Shown: positions 27,157-36,000, counted from the stretch's first letter. The stretch: DNA of 64,000 nucleotides from Corticium candelabrum (GCF_963422355.1 NC_085085.1:8273664-8337663); one strand, 5' to 3'. Made by a program: numbers and translations. Notes: a model not told the origin generated them from the sequence alone.

Positions 27157-30100
27157 TGGTATTGCTGTTGTTGGTGGTGGTGGTGGTGATGGTGGTTAAG
27201 GTTAGTTGTCATTAACAGCATGACATTGAAACTGAGGTAATAGGGTATGAGGTGCCATATGTAACGGACTTTAATTGCAGACTTCACTTGGCATCGGCTA
27301 GTGTTGTACTAGTGGAGACATGGGGCCCAGTGGTACAGGGTGTATTTGGTCAGTATTTAGTAGTAGCTAAGAAATTTGTTAATATATTACCTGGCTCTGA
27401 GCCTAATGAAAATTACGTTTTTTGAAGCAAAGTGAGGATGCAAATGCTACTGAGAATACTGGTAATCGCTTCTCTGTTCAAGACGTTGTGTTTAATCTGC
27501 TTGCTGTTGAGTTTTCAACTTACTGAAAAGTTAACTGTGTCATCCTTGCGTCGCCTACACCGTCTGAACTCTTTCTCAGTTTAAGAGATTGAGAACCTAG
27601 TTACAGGCTAGCAATACTGAGTAAAGACTCTCAAACCGGTTGCTAATGGCACTAGAAAGACAAAAAATGCAGATGGAAAGTCGCATTTTTCAAGATCTTG
27701 TAGAGTAGTTTCAAGTGTAAGTTCAAGGAGACTACAGTACAACTACCTTAGAGTGACTTTTGTTAATACAAACATCAAAGCAGGCAAATAAATAAGAATT
27801 GTTAAGGTAATAACCAGTGGCAACGCTACAAGGGGTCTGAGGGCGTAGGTCTTTTGAAATTTATGGGTGTGGTATTAATTTAGTTTAGAATTAGTATTAT
27901 TCTTGCTATGTCAACAATGATTGACAACCTGCATGGGTTGTTATGTAACAGAAACAGTCTTTGGATGGAGAAAACAGATTTATGAGAGGAACAGTGCAGT
28001 ACATGGTACTGCATGTACTTGCAGATACATATAGCTTATCCAGGAAGGTCATTATGTTATATGGGCAACAGAAATTGAAGTTTGCAAGTGCAAAGCTCCG
28101 CATACGAGGCCATGAAGTTAACTAAAATCTGTATAGCGTTGGTGCCAGAAAGGTCCTTCTCAGTGCTGAATTAAGTCTTACTTCAGATCAACGACACAAG
28201 AGAGACTTACCCTCTTATCTCTTTTTTCTATTGAAAGAAGCAAATGATGGGCTTAGATCTAGAGAAAATAATTGATGTATTGAATTTGTGCCTTATCTTA
28301 AATGTATTTGTGTAACCACAGGTCACACCCTTAGTATATATTCTCCCAAATTCTAACTCTGGTGTTGCGACTGGTAATAAGTAAAGTAGAGATGTCAAAT
28401 ATAATTTTGTTTTACCTCAGGTTGATGGGCATGGTATGTGCCTGCATGAGCTTTGTGTTGAGCACACAAGAAATGTGATGCAACAGCACTAACAATTGCA
28501 ACAATTAACCACTGACAGCTCAACAATCTAAACTGTAAAGGAAAACAGAGCCACTGATTAAAAATTTTAACTGTTTTTACAAGCCTTGCTGGCCAACCCA
28601 TTTAGTGGTTTGTCTAATTCTGCCCGACCAGTACCGGTCAACCATTGTGAGAATGTATTCCAACTATTGCATATGTTTATAGACCATGTTGCTAGCTTAA
28701 AATTTTTTGAAAAAAATTAGCTAGTAGAAGTGTTCTATTTACAGGAACTACCTTTTCTAAAGCTACACAACGTCTTTTCAGCAGTTATCTGTTAGACTCG
28801 GGCAATTCAATGCCAACTTATTTTAGATAGATTGCACTTGCCAATGTAGATATGGTGCATGGAATTAGTTTAGTCCTCTCTGTAGTTGTGAGGTGTAGTT
28901 GTTAGATATAGTTAGAAACTCTTTGCAGCCATTGTATGTGACAAACGCAACAGTGAGGGCTGGAGCCGCAGCAGAGGTAGGTGAAGAAAATAGGATATTT
29001 GCCATTGAGACAAAGATCTTGCTGGTGGTGGTCTCTTTACCCTTTGTGGTGAAGACCTTGGGACTCTGATCTTCTTTATTTAACATCGATCTAAAGTCTA
29101 AAAGCTATTGCTTTTAAAAGCTCAACAGTCAGTGGCCTTAAATTTCATCAAATTTTCCAAAATATGATGCAATAACTTTCTATTCAATTGTGGAAACATA
29201 ATTTGAGAATTATTCACAAGAGAATTCAGCTTGATGTACAGGATGTTGATAGCTGAGATGTTTTTATAGTGTAATGTAAGACTTGTTGGTTTGAGGATGC
29301 TTGGGAGATTGTTTTGGGGATCATTTAGGTTTGAATGTATATGAAGATAAAAAATGTATACAGTATATAACAGAAATTGTAATCTAAGAGTAAGCAAATG
29401 TAGCTGTCTGTCTTTGTTGTTGTCTGTCAAGCAGCATGTACGTGCATATAATTGATTGCCATTTTCCTAGATTTAGGTACAGAGAGAATCAGGATTGCTC
29501 TAGATGACATTCAGCAACTTGCTGGGAACAAATGCTATGAAAGAGGTGTTGGTTACTGCAACAATGTGAAACAACTGAGCTCAAATCCTGAAATGGGTGG
29601 ACTGTTTGTAACATGCCAATGTAAGGGCAAGACAGAAACCAACAAAACTATTTTGTTGATTTGATTTTATACAGGCAAGGGAACAGTGTCAGAACCGTAT
29701 TATGTTTCAGCATTAGTCACTCATCGTGGTCAGTTGCAGTATGTCATAAAGTCAATATGCAATGAAAGTGCTTTGTATTGTTTAAGTTATTGCTTGGGTA
29801 TACATTAGGCTTGCATAACTATGTGGCACTTTTTATCTTATTTATATACTTTGGGAAGACACCAGATAAATGAGGAGTGCTGTGTATACGGTTTCATCAA
29901 ACTGTAGCTATGAGTAAGTTTTAAATTCTTTGTTGGACATAGCAACAAAGGTTTGAGTACCATTGTGGAGAATCTGAAACTTAATTATACAAGATGGTTT
30001 GCTGACATGCCTCTTGAAAGAAAAATATTCTTTTTTTAATACTGAGTTGCATTGTCTTACATATTTAATTAAGAAGACTACTTTTGAATGAAAACCGACT

Positions 30101-33100
30101 TCTCCCAGTTCTTGTAAGAAAGCTAGAGTGTTTGCTCAAGTTGCTAAATTGTTTTGTATTTGACCATAGAGAGTTCAATAAATGACAGAGAACTTCACCT
30201 TTTAGTTGGCATGAGTATTGTGTGCTGTCCTTCTTCCTGAAAGACTGTATTGGCTTTGAATTTGTTTAGGTGCTATGTTTTCATTGACTCATATTCACAC
30301 ACACGCTTACCAACTAATACAAACGATACTCTGTAAGATCTGCACTGAGAACAAAGTTTCTGCTTGAGACTTCTGGGCATTCTAATAGAGACCAGCATCT
30401 GTTCATTATTGTCAATACACTCTTGAACCATCTATTTCACCAATATATCTCAGTACAATTCACAAAGAGTTGTTTGTTTGCTTATTACCTTACAATGTAA
30501 TACCTACTTGATGTTTGACAGTGTTTTCATAAAACTCTTTCGTGGTCTCCACTAGTGCTCTTGCATTTTGCTGAAGAATGCTATGTATTGTGGTAATACT
30601 TATTCAACTCAAAGCCACACTGTTTGAAGCACTCAGTTGCAGCTTGATAAGTTCTGTGGTTTAAATTTATCTTATACCATGTATCAGATTGATTTTTATA
30701 TAGTTCTAAATTTGCTGTCATTTTGAAACATACTGCATTTATTTTCATGTCTCAGCTTACTTCCAATGAGAATCTGCTATAGTGATGCCATAACTCAATA
30801 CTGCAGTTGGTATATATTTTGTGTCAGTCAATTTTATAGTTTTGCCTGTATGTAGTTATCTGTTTCTTAACATTCCATTGTTAGTAGATGTTGGAGCTAC
30901 GCACTGTTCTTTACCAACTATAGTAGGATCTTGGTATCATTTCAACATATGATTGTTTGTGTTGGAACAGGCACTATTGGTGATCATTGTTGCACTTGTC
31001 CAATGGGAGACATGGGTGACTGCTGCAAACATCTTGTTGCCATGCTTTTAGTTTTCAAGAATTCTTTAGAGGTAACTACAGACGTACGTACAGAATGAAG
31101 ATGAGAACAGTGGTTGTAACAATGTGTGGTGGTGCTACTAATTCTTTACCCAGTGTTGTGCTGGGACAATATGCAGTAATGGATTCATCGATGCTATGGT
31201 AGTCTTAAGGGATTCATTCTAACTTATAGGATTTGATTTGTAGCAATGAATTAATTTAGGCAGTTGTAAAAGTTGATAAACTGATCACTGATTTTCTTTT
31301 GTTTTAGTCTACTATTTTTGTATCTTTTTCTCTGATCCCCTATCTGATGAATTTTACATGCAATTTTGTTTCTGTAAAATTTTACAAGAGATCTGAATCA
31401 TCTCAAATCCAATATTGATTGCCATTGTTTATTCTTCATGCTATTAGGGATCTTTCAAAATTATCAACAATTTCACGAGCATACAAGGCGATGCTTTCCT
31501 GAAACTCCCTCTCCCTTCCCAAAGCGTTTGCAATATTGCTGATGCACAATTCAATAGCTTGGCTATGGGTTCCATCTATTAGAAAGTTGATGTGTGGTCT
31601 TCAACACTTCTGCATTGATACAGTTCTTCCATCCCAGTTGACCCACTCGAAGGATGTCAGCTCAAGGTTACCAGTCATTCAAGCTGACAAAGATGAAAAC
31701 ATTGAGAAAGTTGTGGTAGAGACAACTGGGCTCTTTATGGGTGGCTGATGTTGTTCTAGAACAAATCTGGAGTAGGCTGCCATGATTGTACATGTTTGCA
31801 AATCCGGTACATGTGGGTGACAAATACGGGAACAATGCATGCTGCAATTCTGGCCATTGAAAACAGAGAAATTAGCACAACACATTTGCTACTAATCAAC
31901 AGTTTATAAAGCATGCAGATGCCATAACTCCTTCCCCTAGCATGCACTTTGTATGCTAGTGAAATTGTTGATAATTTTGAACGACCCTTAATTAACTAGA
32001 CCAGTAGTGTAGCCAGGCATGGGCCTACCCGGGCCAGGCCTGGGTAAAATTTATGGGTGTGACCCTGGATGGCCCATACTACACTCTTCCTTCCCCTTTT
32101 TTCTTCAGAGTTCTTTCATGTTTGGCAATAGTATAGTGTACGTGCATAGTGCCAAATGATAACCATACTAGAGTAGATAGTTGGTGTGTCAAGTGGGTAG
32201 CCTGGGTGCAACTTGTGTCACCTTTTATACTATCTGGAGTAGCCTGTCCTAGGTGTTGCAGGTTGATAACAGTGCACTATCTGGGATAAGGGCTATCCTG
32301 CATGGTCCATGTCTCTAGCTAGCCATGAGCGGCAATAATCCGAAGCGGTGAAAGCCGTCACGAAAGACATTTTCTAAGGTCACGCTTAACTCATTTTGAC
32401 CAGCGAAGAGGTGAGCATTTTTCATTGGCGACTTCCAGTTTTCTGAGAGCTTGCTGATAGTCATACAAGCATGCTGCTATACTGCTGCGTCTACACTGCG
32501 TTTATTACTTTTATCTTGATTTTTGGGTACAAATTCTTATAGCAATTTATATAAAACTAATTAATTCATTAACAAATTTGCATAGTAATTGATATATAAA
32601 TATGATGCTAATATCAAGTAGGCTCGGGTAAAGTAATTTTCTGGTTATGCCGGTGACTAGACATTTTTATTAGATTACTTGTAAGTATCATGCCTAATAC
32701 ATACCAATTGGAACAAATAATTATGTATGTGCTAAGAGTGGCCAATCTTGTACACTGACTCTTCTGCTTACTTTGGTCAACTACACTTTTTTGTGCTTAT
32801 GAAGGTCAAAGCATCAGGTTTGAAAACAGAAAGTTCTACTACCAAGAAAATAAGTCCATGTTCTGCTGGGTATACAAGTGCTGGGAACGAATCTCTATCA
32901 AGCGTTTGTTTGCAGTCTAATGTATCTGCAGTAAGTGATATATGTACATACCGACTAATATAAGGGACACAATCACATGTTGCATGAATCTATTGTAACG
33001 AATTTTGTTGTGAGAAATAGGAGAGTTATGGATGAAGTTTTTGAAAGGTTTGTGGACATGATAACATTAACTTTCTGTTGTTGGCTAGGTGGGTTGTAGT

Positions 33101-35512
33101 CCAGCTGCTGCTAAGACTGTTGGCCCAACAACTGCAAACCAAAGGACAAAACCTATTGATGAAAATCAAGCAGCTATTGCTGCTAGTCAGCAATGGGACC
33201 GTTCATTGCCTCATTGGATTTCACAAACTGTATGGATTGTGATATAAGACATGGGAATTGCCTGTAAGATTGAGTTGTGATTTAGGGTGAGCACTGTAGG
33301 TCAGTGTCCAGAACTAAGAATGAAATAAGCAGAAGAAAGAAAGACGATGAATCACCATTGTATGAAGTGTTTGAAATTTTTGTCTGCCTGGCTTTCTTTG
33401 TTTCTTTGTTACTGACTGTCTATTTGTCCACACGTTTTACTTGCTGAAAAAGCATTTGTAACGTAACAATAGTGATTGGTTTCATGCTTTTTATTCTTCT
33501 TTGCTATGAATAGAAAGAGACGAAAGTCATGTGAAATCATTTATCAAATGAGTGAAGAGGAGTTGATTCTAACTGCCAAAGAGTTATTGGAGAAAGTTAG
33601 ACAGAAATGGCGTTTAGCTAACAGTTATGCAACTGTCTATTTTTGCTGCAGAGTGGTTGTGATCATGGAAAGAAATGGTCATCAGATTGTTCTTCCTTTT
33701 GGCCACAGAATTGTGGTTTGAAAGAGAGTCCGTCATTTCTTGGGGATGAACAGCGTCCAGTCAATTGGTATGAATTGAATAAATAGAAAAAAACAGACAT
33801 GAAGAATAGAGTTGCACTGATAATCAAATTGGTTATCGGTTACCGGCCAATATAGGCATAATGAGTTCTATATCGGAATTGGTAAATCTTGCTTAGGTGC
33901 ACGCCGATAGGTTGTGCATGTACAGTCGTTCATTACGACCGTGAGTGCGTGCATGTCAGCAAATATACAGAACGTTCCCATTTGCGAGCATTTCGAGATG
34001 GTTGAGGGCACAAGATTTGCGCGCTGCAAAACTGCTTGTAAAACATGAGCATCAATGAAATCTATAAAATACAAATATATCAGAATTGTTATCGGTTATT
34101 GGTATCGGCTTTTTGCTCGGATATCGGTTATTGGCATATCGGACAAATACCCTTATCGGTGCAACACTAATACTGTGCTTGCTGTAGTTGCGCAGTTACT
34201 TTTCTGATCTTATCTGTCTGCCTTGTAGTCAAATTTCATCCTGGGTGTTTTGTGTGTTGAAATTAATTTAGAATCACAGTAGGAAGATTGCGACTGCTGT
34301 GAATGGCTGATTTTTTGACATTATGCATATACTACAAATTTTGTTCACTTTGGTTATTAAACCTTTTATCTGCCTGTTTCTTTGCCTGCAAAATGCTAAA
34401 CACCAGTGACATCGGAACAATAAGAGAGACAAACTCTTGATTGCCTATACCATATGTCTGCTTCATGAGGGTCTATATATTTCAATTAGTGTATTGCTTG
34501 GACAGTGGGGCATTATTTCAGGTTGGGAACTATTTGAGCACCGGGCTTTAACATTCATTATATTTACAGTAAATATAGTTACCAGTAACCACAAATGCTC
34601 ATTTAGTGTACTGTAAATCGTAGCCTTCTTCAAAAGTCAGTTGCACTGAGATCATTGTTTGTCTGTGATGTATTGTTATATAGCGGACACTTGACATTGC
34701 GTACAAGGACCCATGCTCAAATATCATAGTGATGTAGACAATTAATTAAAAATGGGCTATTAACAAGTAGTAGTGTAATGGTTGAAAATTGAAGACTTTA
34801 GCCTAGGTAACTTACCTGGCTGAAAATCTAGACCTTGCTAGACAAGTTCAAGAGAGGTATATTTTATTTCTAAGCAATGATGAGTACTCTATGGGCTTTT
34901 ATTTAAGCATGGGGCTCTGTTTGTGGAAATAATATAATAATAGAAAACTGCTTGGGATACTTAAGACTATGCAAGATTATGAAATCATAAATGACCACAA
35001 ACGACAATAAAAACATTAACGTAAAGAGAAAATAGAAGAATGTGTATGATGAAACTTGGGATCTTTAAATTTATTTCCTACAGCAAAATGGATTTATTTC
35101 ACAGTGATGGAATGCAATTGTCTCTTGTTGGAAAGCAATCGGTTTGTGCCATTTACCCATATTATGTCCATCGGTTTCATACTACTTTCTGTTTTGGGAT
35201 TGGTAGATATCAAGAAGTAAAATTCTCGTGGAAGCAACACCATCTGTACCAGCTGATGAAGAATGTCAACCATGTAGAAAAGAATTTAAATCAGTAACTT
35301 TTCAAGAAACCGCAAGGACCCGTGTTGCTGAGACTTTGGTGCCTGACACAGTTGTGCCCAGTGCAGCAAGTCACAACCATTATACAACAACATCATCGAT
35401 ATCTGTGGTACCAGAAACAATTGACAGTAACAACAGTTCTGATAACAAGGAATTTGGCAAAGGAGAATCAGCGTCTCTCATAGACATAGATGTATTCCTG
35501 TTTGGCAATTGA
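5442..35512 (+). CDS. PNKP-like P-loop kinase / SWIM zinc-finger fusion protein (about 842 aa, ~21 exons)
   Basis: Reassembled by hand from splice sites whose phases agree throughout. Exons: 5442-5486, 5559-5768, 21343-21565, 21673-21746, 23434-23563, 23929-24020, 24083-24208, 25803-25838, 25905-25934, 25988-26184 (or 26180), 26289 (or 26309)-26446, 29471-29620, 29675-29728, 30971-31071, 32805-32930, 33089-33229, 33286-33359, 33514-33595, 33652-33767, 35084-35141, 35207-35512. Residues 1-184 form a P-loop kinase like that of polynucleotide kinase-phosphatase. Residues 185-440 are unrecognised, a SWIM zinc finger lies at about 490-540, and the tail is Ser/Thr-rich and ends in TGA. SWIM fingers bind nucleic acid or protein, so a nucleic-acid end-processing or RNA/DNA-kinase role is a reasonable inference, not a demonstration. 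I do not recognise a named orthologue. The weakest exons are 25803-25838 and the 26.18-26.31 kb junction. Confidence 0.8.
5829..5871. repeat. perfect 19-bp inverted repeat in intron 2
   Basis: CCAGGAGCATATAAAGAGA and its exact reverse complement are separated by a 5-nt loop (GAAGA). The structure sits just 60 bp inside the 15.6-kb intron 2 of the kinase-SWIM gene. It may be a tiny foldback remnant or a structured RNA element. Confidence 0.7.
5963..6901. mobile_element. long-TIR foldback DNA element, 939 bp (TAGTCTCGCG family)
   Basis: The ends TAGTCTCGCGTAGCCAGACC and GGTCTGGCTACGCGAGACTA are inverted copies. The match continues inward, with gaps, for about 300 bp on each side: segments around 6,010-6,070 with 6,780-6,840, and 6,148-6,262 with 6,590-6,720. 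No transposase is encoded. Shorter relatives with the same tips occur at 54,176 and 59,403, and a one-ended piece at 21,886. It lies inside intron 2 of the kinase-SWIM gene. Confidence 0.8.
7863..8001. mobile_element. Harbinger-like MITE, 139 bp
   Basis: Ends AGCCTGCTTCACAATA and TATTGTGAACCAGGCT are imperfect inverted repeats flanked by TAA on both sides (7860-7862, 8002-8004). A 3-bp TWA target duplication is typical of PIF/Harbinger elements. The interior holds GACGCCGACGCT and AGCGTCGACGTC-like inverted segments. Non-coding. Confidence 0.65.
9133..10613. mobile_element. foldback DNA element with ~520-bp arms, TTAA type, 1.48 kb
   Basis: Left arm about 9,133-9,673 and right arm about 10,099-10,613 are inverted copies at roughly 90 percent identity by eye, around a 425-bp spacer. 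The tips read TTTAAAGGAGAACTC and GTTCTCCTTTAA, so TTAA appears at the outer edge of both ends, as in piggyBac or Kolobok insertions. Other matching inner marks are GCAACCGTTTTGCTGCAGAC with its inverse and AGTTGCGGTTTTTTAGATTG with its inverse. No transposase. Lies in intron 2 of the kinase-SWIM gene. Confidence 0.85.
10917..12130 (-). pseudogene. hAT-like (DUF4371 / ZMYM1-like) transposase relic
   Basis: Read on the - strand, the region shows the recognisable order of a hAT-family transposase of the DUF4371 group. It begins with PGNFLALLHFCASSGDDS (about 12,050), then a DEATDSSNKE-like segment followed by LSAL/VRFVD and CDTGLTG-like sequence, then GLDAT and DGAGNM (about 11,640-11,860). After that come VDLCRTTxVERHTAL (about 11,350) and an intact 110-codon stretch (10,917-11,246) with the helical region seen before the dimerisation domain. 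Several frameshifts and stop codons break it, so it is dead. It sits in intron 2 of the + strand kinase-SWIM gene and is antisense to it. Ends of the element were not found. Confidence 0.75.
12131..13978. other. intronic DNA, no feature recognised
   Basis: Part of intron 2 of the kinase-SWIM gene. Possible continuation of the hAT relic up to about 12,650 (a CATGGATCCAGAGCC motif resembles some hAT ends) but no reading frame could be tied to it. The rest has only short chance frames. Confidence 0.4.
13979..14649. mobile_element. non-autonomous TTAA-type DNA element, 0.67 kb
   Basis: Inverted ends of about 115 bp: TTAGAGGAACACTC with TAGTGCTACGCC at the left, GGCGTAGCGCTA with GGAGTGTACCTTTAA at the right. 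Both sides also contain a TTGATTGCATAG/GCAATCAA hairpin and the segment CTGAACTACAGGCAAAGCTGGATAT in opposite orientation. A shorter, end-deleted relative is at 56,795-56,940. Non-coding; intron 2 of the kinase-SWIM gene. Confidence 0.75.
14650..16465. other. intronic DNA, no feature recognised
   Basis: AT-rich stretch inside intron 2 with only short chance frames on both strands. No transposon ends, exon or RNA gene were recognised. Confidence 0.5.
16466..17734. mobile_element. foldback DNA element with ~410-bp arms, TTAA type, 1.27 kb
   Basis: Ends GTAAAGGGGAACTCCAACG and GTTGGATTTCCCTTTAAC are inverted. Matching continues inward: CTTTCAGGCCAGCC with TTTGCCTGAAAGTAG, GGTGCTAAGCTCCGCCTACAC with GTGTAGGTGGAGCTTAGCACC, and TAGAGGGATCTTGTG with CACAAGATCCCTCTATAG. 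Arms run roughly 16,466-16,880 and 17,320-17,734 around a 440-bp spacer. TTAA is preserved at the right edge. No transposase. Intron 2 of the kinase-SWIM gene. Confidence 0.82.
17972..18427. repeat. direct repeat pair, ~48 bp
   Basis: The block TTAATTTTATACAGCTGGTAT followed by TACAGCACTCATTAATGTTAATATTATC occurs at 17,972-18,020 and again, slightly changed, at 18,379-18,427, preceded both times by an ATTGGTT/ATCAACCAATC-type sequence. It may mark the two ends of an inserted element or a local duplication. Confidence 0.55.
19260..20830 (+). pseudogene. Ty3/gypsy-type retrotransposon gag-protease relic
   Basis: The + strand, with repeated frame changes, encodes a gag-like protein. A coiled-coil start (about 19,270-19,420) contains AKKEDEIAELNRKL. 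It is followed by LRFEDWLPSLQRSAHWNGW (about 19,475-19,530), KITLVGAVKATTEAL, SFVKRLEHTFRVAYG (about 19,735-19,780), and a zinc knuckle CDYCCNQGHWKPDC (pattern CX2CX4HX4C, about 20,055-20,095). Further on, VYLQLDISFRE and PTIRVCLLQSAKVPAGQSK (to about 20,700) resemble sequence after the retropepsin of such elements. No reverse transcriptase, integrase or LTRs were found. Numerous stops and frameshifts show it is inactive. Lies in intron 2 of the kinase-SWIM gene. Confidence 0.7.
21343..21746 (+). CDS. kinase-SWIM gene, exons 3-4 (kinase lid region)
   Basis: Exon 3 starts after TTTTATTAG in phase 0 and reads VPGCKFICITFYP, the strand that follows the Asp-containing motif in PNKP-like kinases, then QCFWSREWASAQ, where an arginine-bearing lid is expected. 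It ends at 21565 (GTATGG donor, phase 1). Exon 4 (21673-21746) completes the domain with DFPIESEGFSIQDVKTR. Its donor is GC rather than GT (CAG|GCAAGT), the recognised GC-AG class. The kinase domain is thus complete but is split across 15.6 kb of intron. Confidence 0.82.
21780..21990. repeat. dispersed repeat, copy 1, with inserted TAGTCTCGCG-family end
   Basis: The segment starts ATGACCCGTCCTTCGTACGG, a small palindrome, and continues CTGTAGTGTTATGACGGAAG, then GTGTGTTCGAATGAACTGGAA near its end. The same ordered landmarks recur at 62,205-62,560. A one-ended piece of the TAGTCTCGCG element (GCGGCAGAAAGGGGTCTGGC, 21,886-21,922) interrupts this copy. It follows directly after exon 4 of the kinase-SWIM gene. 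Confidence 0.6.
22851..23297. mobile_element. MITE, 447 bp
   Basis: Terminal inverted repeats TACCGTGTAAGATGAAATATT and AATGTTTCATCTTATACGGTA, continuing inward with GGCGGGGAATTTATTTGGCAG matched by CCAAAATAAATTCCTGC. Interior GCCAATATACAATCC and CCAAAATATAATCC stretches are related. Non-coding; intron 4 of the kinase-SWIM gene. Confidence 0.72.
23434..24208 (+). CDS. kinase-SWIM gene, exons 5-7 (unassigned middle domain)
   Basis: Three exons: 23434-23563, 23929-24020 and 24083-24208, in phases 0-1-0. They encode about 116 residues (WEAIVKLNNGSYCVPDAV, CGRVVVVGDGKHQ, LSHVVSMLGHLASED, RSYKCGGHFLPPKPG, WLQYVLDINLYHQ). The mix of hydrophobic strands, a GDG turn and amphipathic helices looks like a folded domain. 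I could not assign it to a family. All six splice sites are of ordinary quality. The frames at the junctions close codons correctly, for example G|TA giving Val at 23563/23929. Confidence 0.72.
24283..24953. mobile_element. non-autonomous DNA element, diverged copy of the 31,445 element
   Basis: Left end TTCAAAATTATTGACATTTTC with CACGAGAGGTACAAAG and right end CTTTGTACATAAAACTGGTGATAATTTTAACA are inverted and match the ends of the element at 31,445-31,988. The interior holds - strand frames with IIGYRGSIAMKELITLY and EHKGLAKVYYEFVRM, which are not recognised. Intron 7 of the kinase-SWIM gene. Confidence 0.55.
25803..26446 (+). CDS. kinase-SWIM gene, exons 8-11 (short exons, acidic linker)
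   Basis: Two small exons (25803-25838, 36 bp; 25905-25934, 30 bp) and a longer one from 25988 read LAAEAAGLNTLK, ANDAFLNPNS and LIAVHCGGKSICRMLSDVS, in phase 0 across a 66-bp and a 53-bp intron. The last exon ends at 26446 with an acidic SDGESEEDIMQTPVHY segment and a GTTAGA donor in phase 1. Two alternative junctions around 26,181-26,309 are both in frame: GTTTGG donor with a TAG acceptor at 26288, or GTACGT donor with an AAAG acceptor at 26308. They differ by seven residues. Confidence 0.62.
26609..27000 (+). mobile_element. tRNA-derived SINE, copy 1
   Basis: Begins directly after a TG-repeat with TGTGCTGTAGCTCAATTAG followed by TTAGAG, a tRNA-like A box, then 30-40 bp later GCAAATTCAAGTC, a B-box-like sequence, and a tRNA-unrelated body (GCATAATTTCCTTAGGCAAG, GACTGGGGGTGGACAGGACC). 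The head and early body match, in inverse orientation, the copy at 51,950-52,293 (ATCCGGGACCTTG, TATGGCATAATTTCC). Intron 11 of the kinase-SWIM gene. Confidence 0.7.
27043..27190. repeat. TG microsatellite followed by GGT repeat
   Basis: About 110 bp of nearly pure TG dinucleotides with a few interruptions, then GGTGGTGGTGGTGGTGATGG. Long cysteine/valine or histidine/threonine reading frames across it are artefacts of the repeat. Confidence 0.95.
27817..28280 (+). pseudogene. possible hAT element remnant
   Basis: The start CAGTGGCAACGCTACAAGGG resembles the CAGTGGCGTAGC ends common in hAT elements. About 320 bp later the + strand reads LVPERSFSVLN, similar to the conserved CERSFS block of the hAT dimerisation domain, and in an overlapping frame RHKRDLPSYLFFLLKEANDG. 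Everything is frameshifted. Assignment is weak. Confidence 0.3.
28865..29430 (-). pseudogene. possible adhesion-GPCR GAIN-region relic
   Basis: Two adjacent - strand frames read ISAINILYIKLNSLVNNSQI (29,270-29,180) and SPKVFTTKGKETTTSKIFVS then ALTVAFVTYNG (29,060-28,920). The order of a helical segment followed by a TVAF-V-Y strand resembles the GAIN region of invertebrate adhesion GPCRs. The frame is broken between the two blocks and no GPS cleavage motif or seven-helix domain could be found, so this is either a relic or a chance resemblance. It is antisense within intron 11 of the kinase-SWIM gene. Confidence 0.25.
29471..31071 (+). CDS. kinase-SWIM gene, exons 12-14 (SWIM zinc finger)
   Basis: Exons 29471-29620, 29675-29728 and 30971-31071. 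The first contains RIALDDIQQLAGNKCYERG and LFVTCQC, the usual beta-rich lead-in of SWIM modules. The last carries the zinc-binding signature C-T-C-x8-C-K-H (CCTCPMGDMGDCCKHLVAMLL), fitting the family pattern CxCx(n)CxH. Junctions close codons exactly: G|AT gives Asp between 26446 and 29471, T|GC gives Cys between 29620 and 29675, and G|GC gives Gly between 29728 and 30971. SWIM domains are known from transposases, MEKK1 and ZSWIM proteins and bind DNA or protein partners. Confidence 0.85.
31445..31988. mobile_element. non-autonomous DNA element, 544 bp
   Basis: Ends GGGATCTTTCAAAATTATC and GATAATTTTGAACGACCC are inverted, and the inner CACGAGCATACAAGGCGATGC matches GCATGCACTTTGTATGCTAG in inverse orientation, giving about 60-bp TIRs. 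TTA lies at both edges. A diverged copy is at 24,283. Lies in intron 14 of the kinase-SWIM gene. Confidence 0.65.
32805..35512 (+). CDS. kinase-SWIM gene, exons 15-21 (low-complexity C-terminal tail)
   Basis: Exons 32805-32930, 33089-33229, 33286-33359, 33514-33595, 33652-33767, 35084-35141 and 35207-35512 keep a single open frame. The encoded tail is rich in Ser, Thr and Lys. It includes QQWDRSLPHWISQT, a basic patch KRRKSCEIIYQMSEEEL that could serve as a nuclear signal, a Cys/Trp-rich stretch (SGCDHGKKWSSDCSSFWP), a second Cys pair (EECQPCRKE), and ends SLIDIDVFLFGN before TGA at 35510-35512. No canonical AATAAA was seen in the next 250 bp. The tail has no family assignment. Confidence 0.72.
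33807..34169. mobile_element. hAT-type MITE, ~363 bp
   Basis: Tips TAGAGTTGCACTGATAATC and ATCGGTGCAACACTA are inverted repeats of the TAGTGTTGCACCGAT type found on hAT elements. Inside both ends the word TATCGGTTA/TATTGGTATCGG is repeated many times. No clear 8-bp target duplication could be seen. Intron 19 of the kinase-SWIM gene. Confidence 0.65.
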
Positions 35513-36000
35513 TTAATCGTGCAATTTGGATAAAGATAGTAGCAAGTATGAGCTTGTTTGCACACCAGAACATAGTGCTAATGAAGTTAAGAATTTTGTC
35601 TGTACTTTATAATCTTATTAATTTGAGACCTTGTATTTGGCAAAGCCACGTGCATCTTGTTTATGTGATGTTGGTAAAGCACCTTTAAATTTACACAGCT
35701 ATCAGTGACAACAGATGTGCAATAAGGGTAGGTGTCCCCACATCTATCCTGCTACATACTTACCCTGCTGAAACTTGTCAATAATTGTTCAGTGCATGTG
35801 TGCATTGCGTGGATTTGAGGGCTTCATTTGAAGATTTCTTTTGTTGTATGGATACCATGCTCACAAGAAGAAAGAGCGAGCTATATGGTGTCTACTCAGT
35901 GGCTAGACATGAATGGGGTGATCTCCAGCAGCAATGCGCAGATCATTCAACTTGTTCCATAGCATTTGTGTACAGCTGACTGCATTGTTTGGTTTGTTCT
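35513..36000. other. 3' flank of kinase-SWIM gene, no feature recognised
   Basis: AT-rich, without AATAAA in the first 250 bp. Presumably contains the 3' UTR of the kinase-SWIM gene, but no end point can be set. Confidence 0.4.

Noticed and set aside
27039..27215. CRISPR-like or centromeric array in the repeat tracts
   Set aside because: Units are 2-3 bp microsatellites without spacers; the window is eukaryotic.
27027..27287. Long Cys/Val and His/Thr reading frames across TG/CA repeats (also at 52,168-52,622, 59,350-59,652, 62,277-62,912)
   Set aside because: They are produced by dinucleotide repeats, which lack stop codons in all frames.
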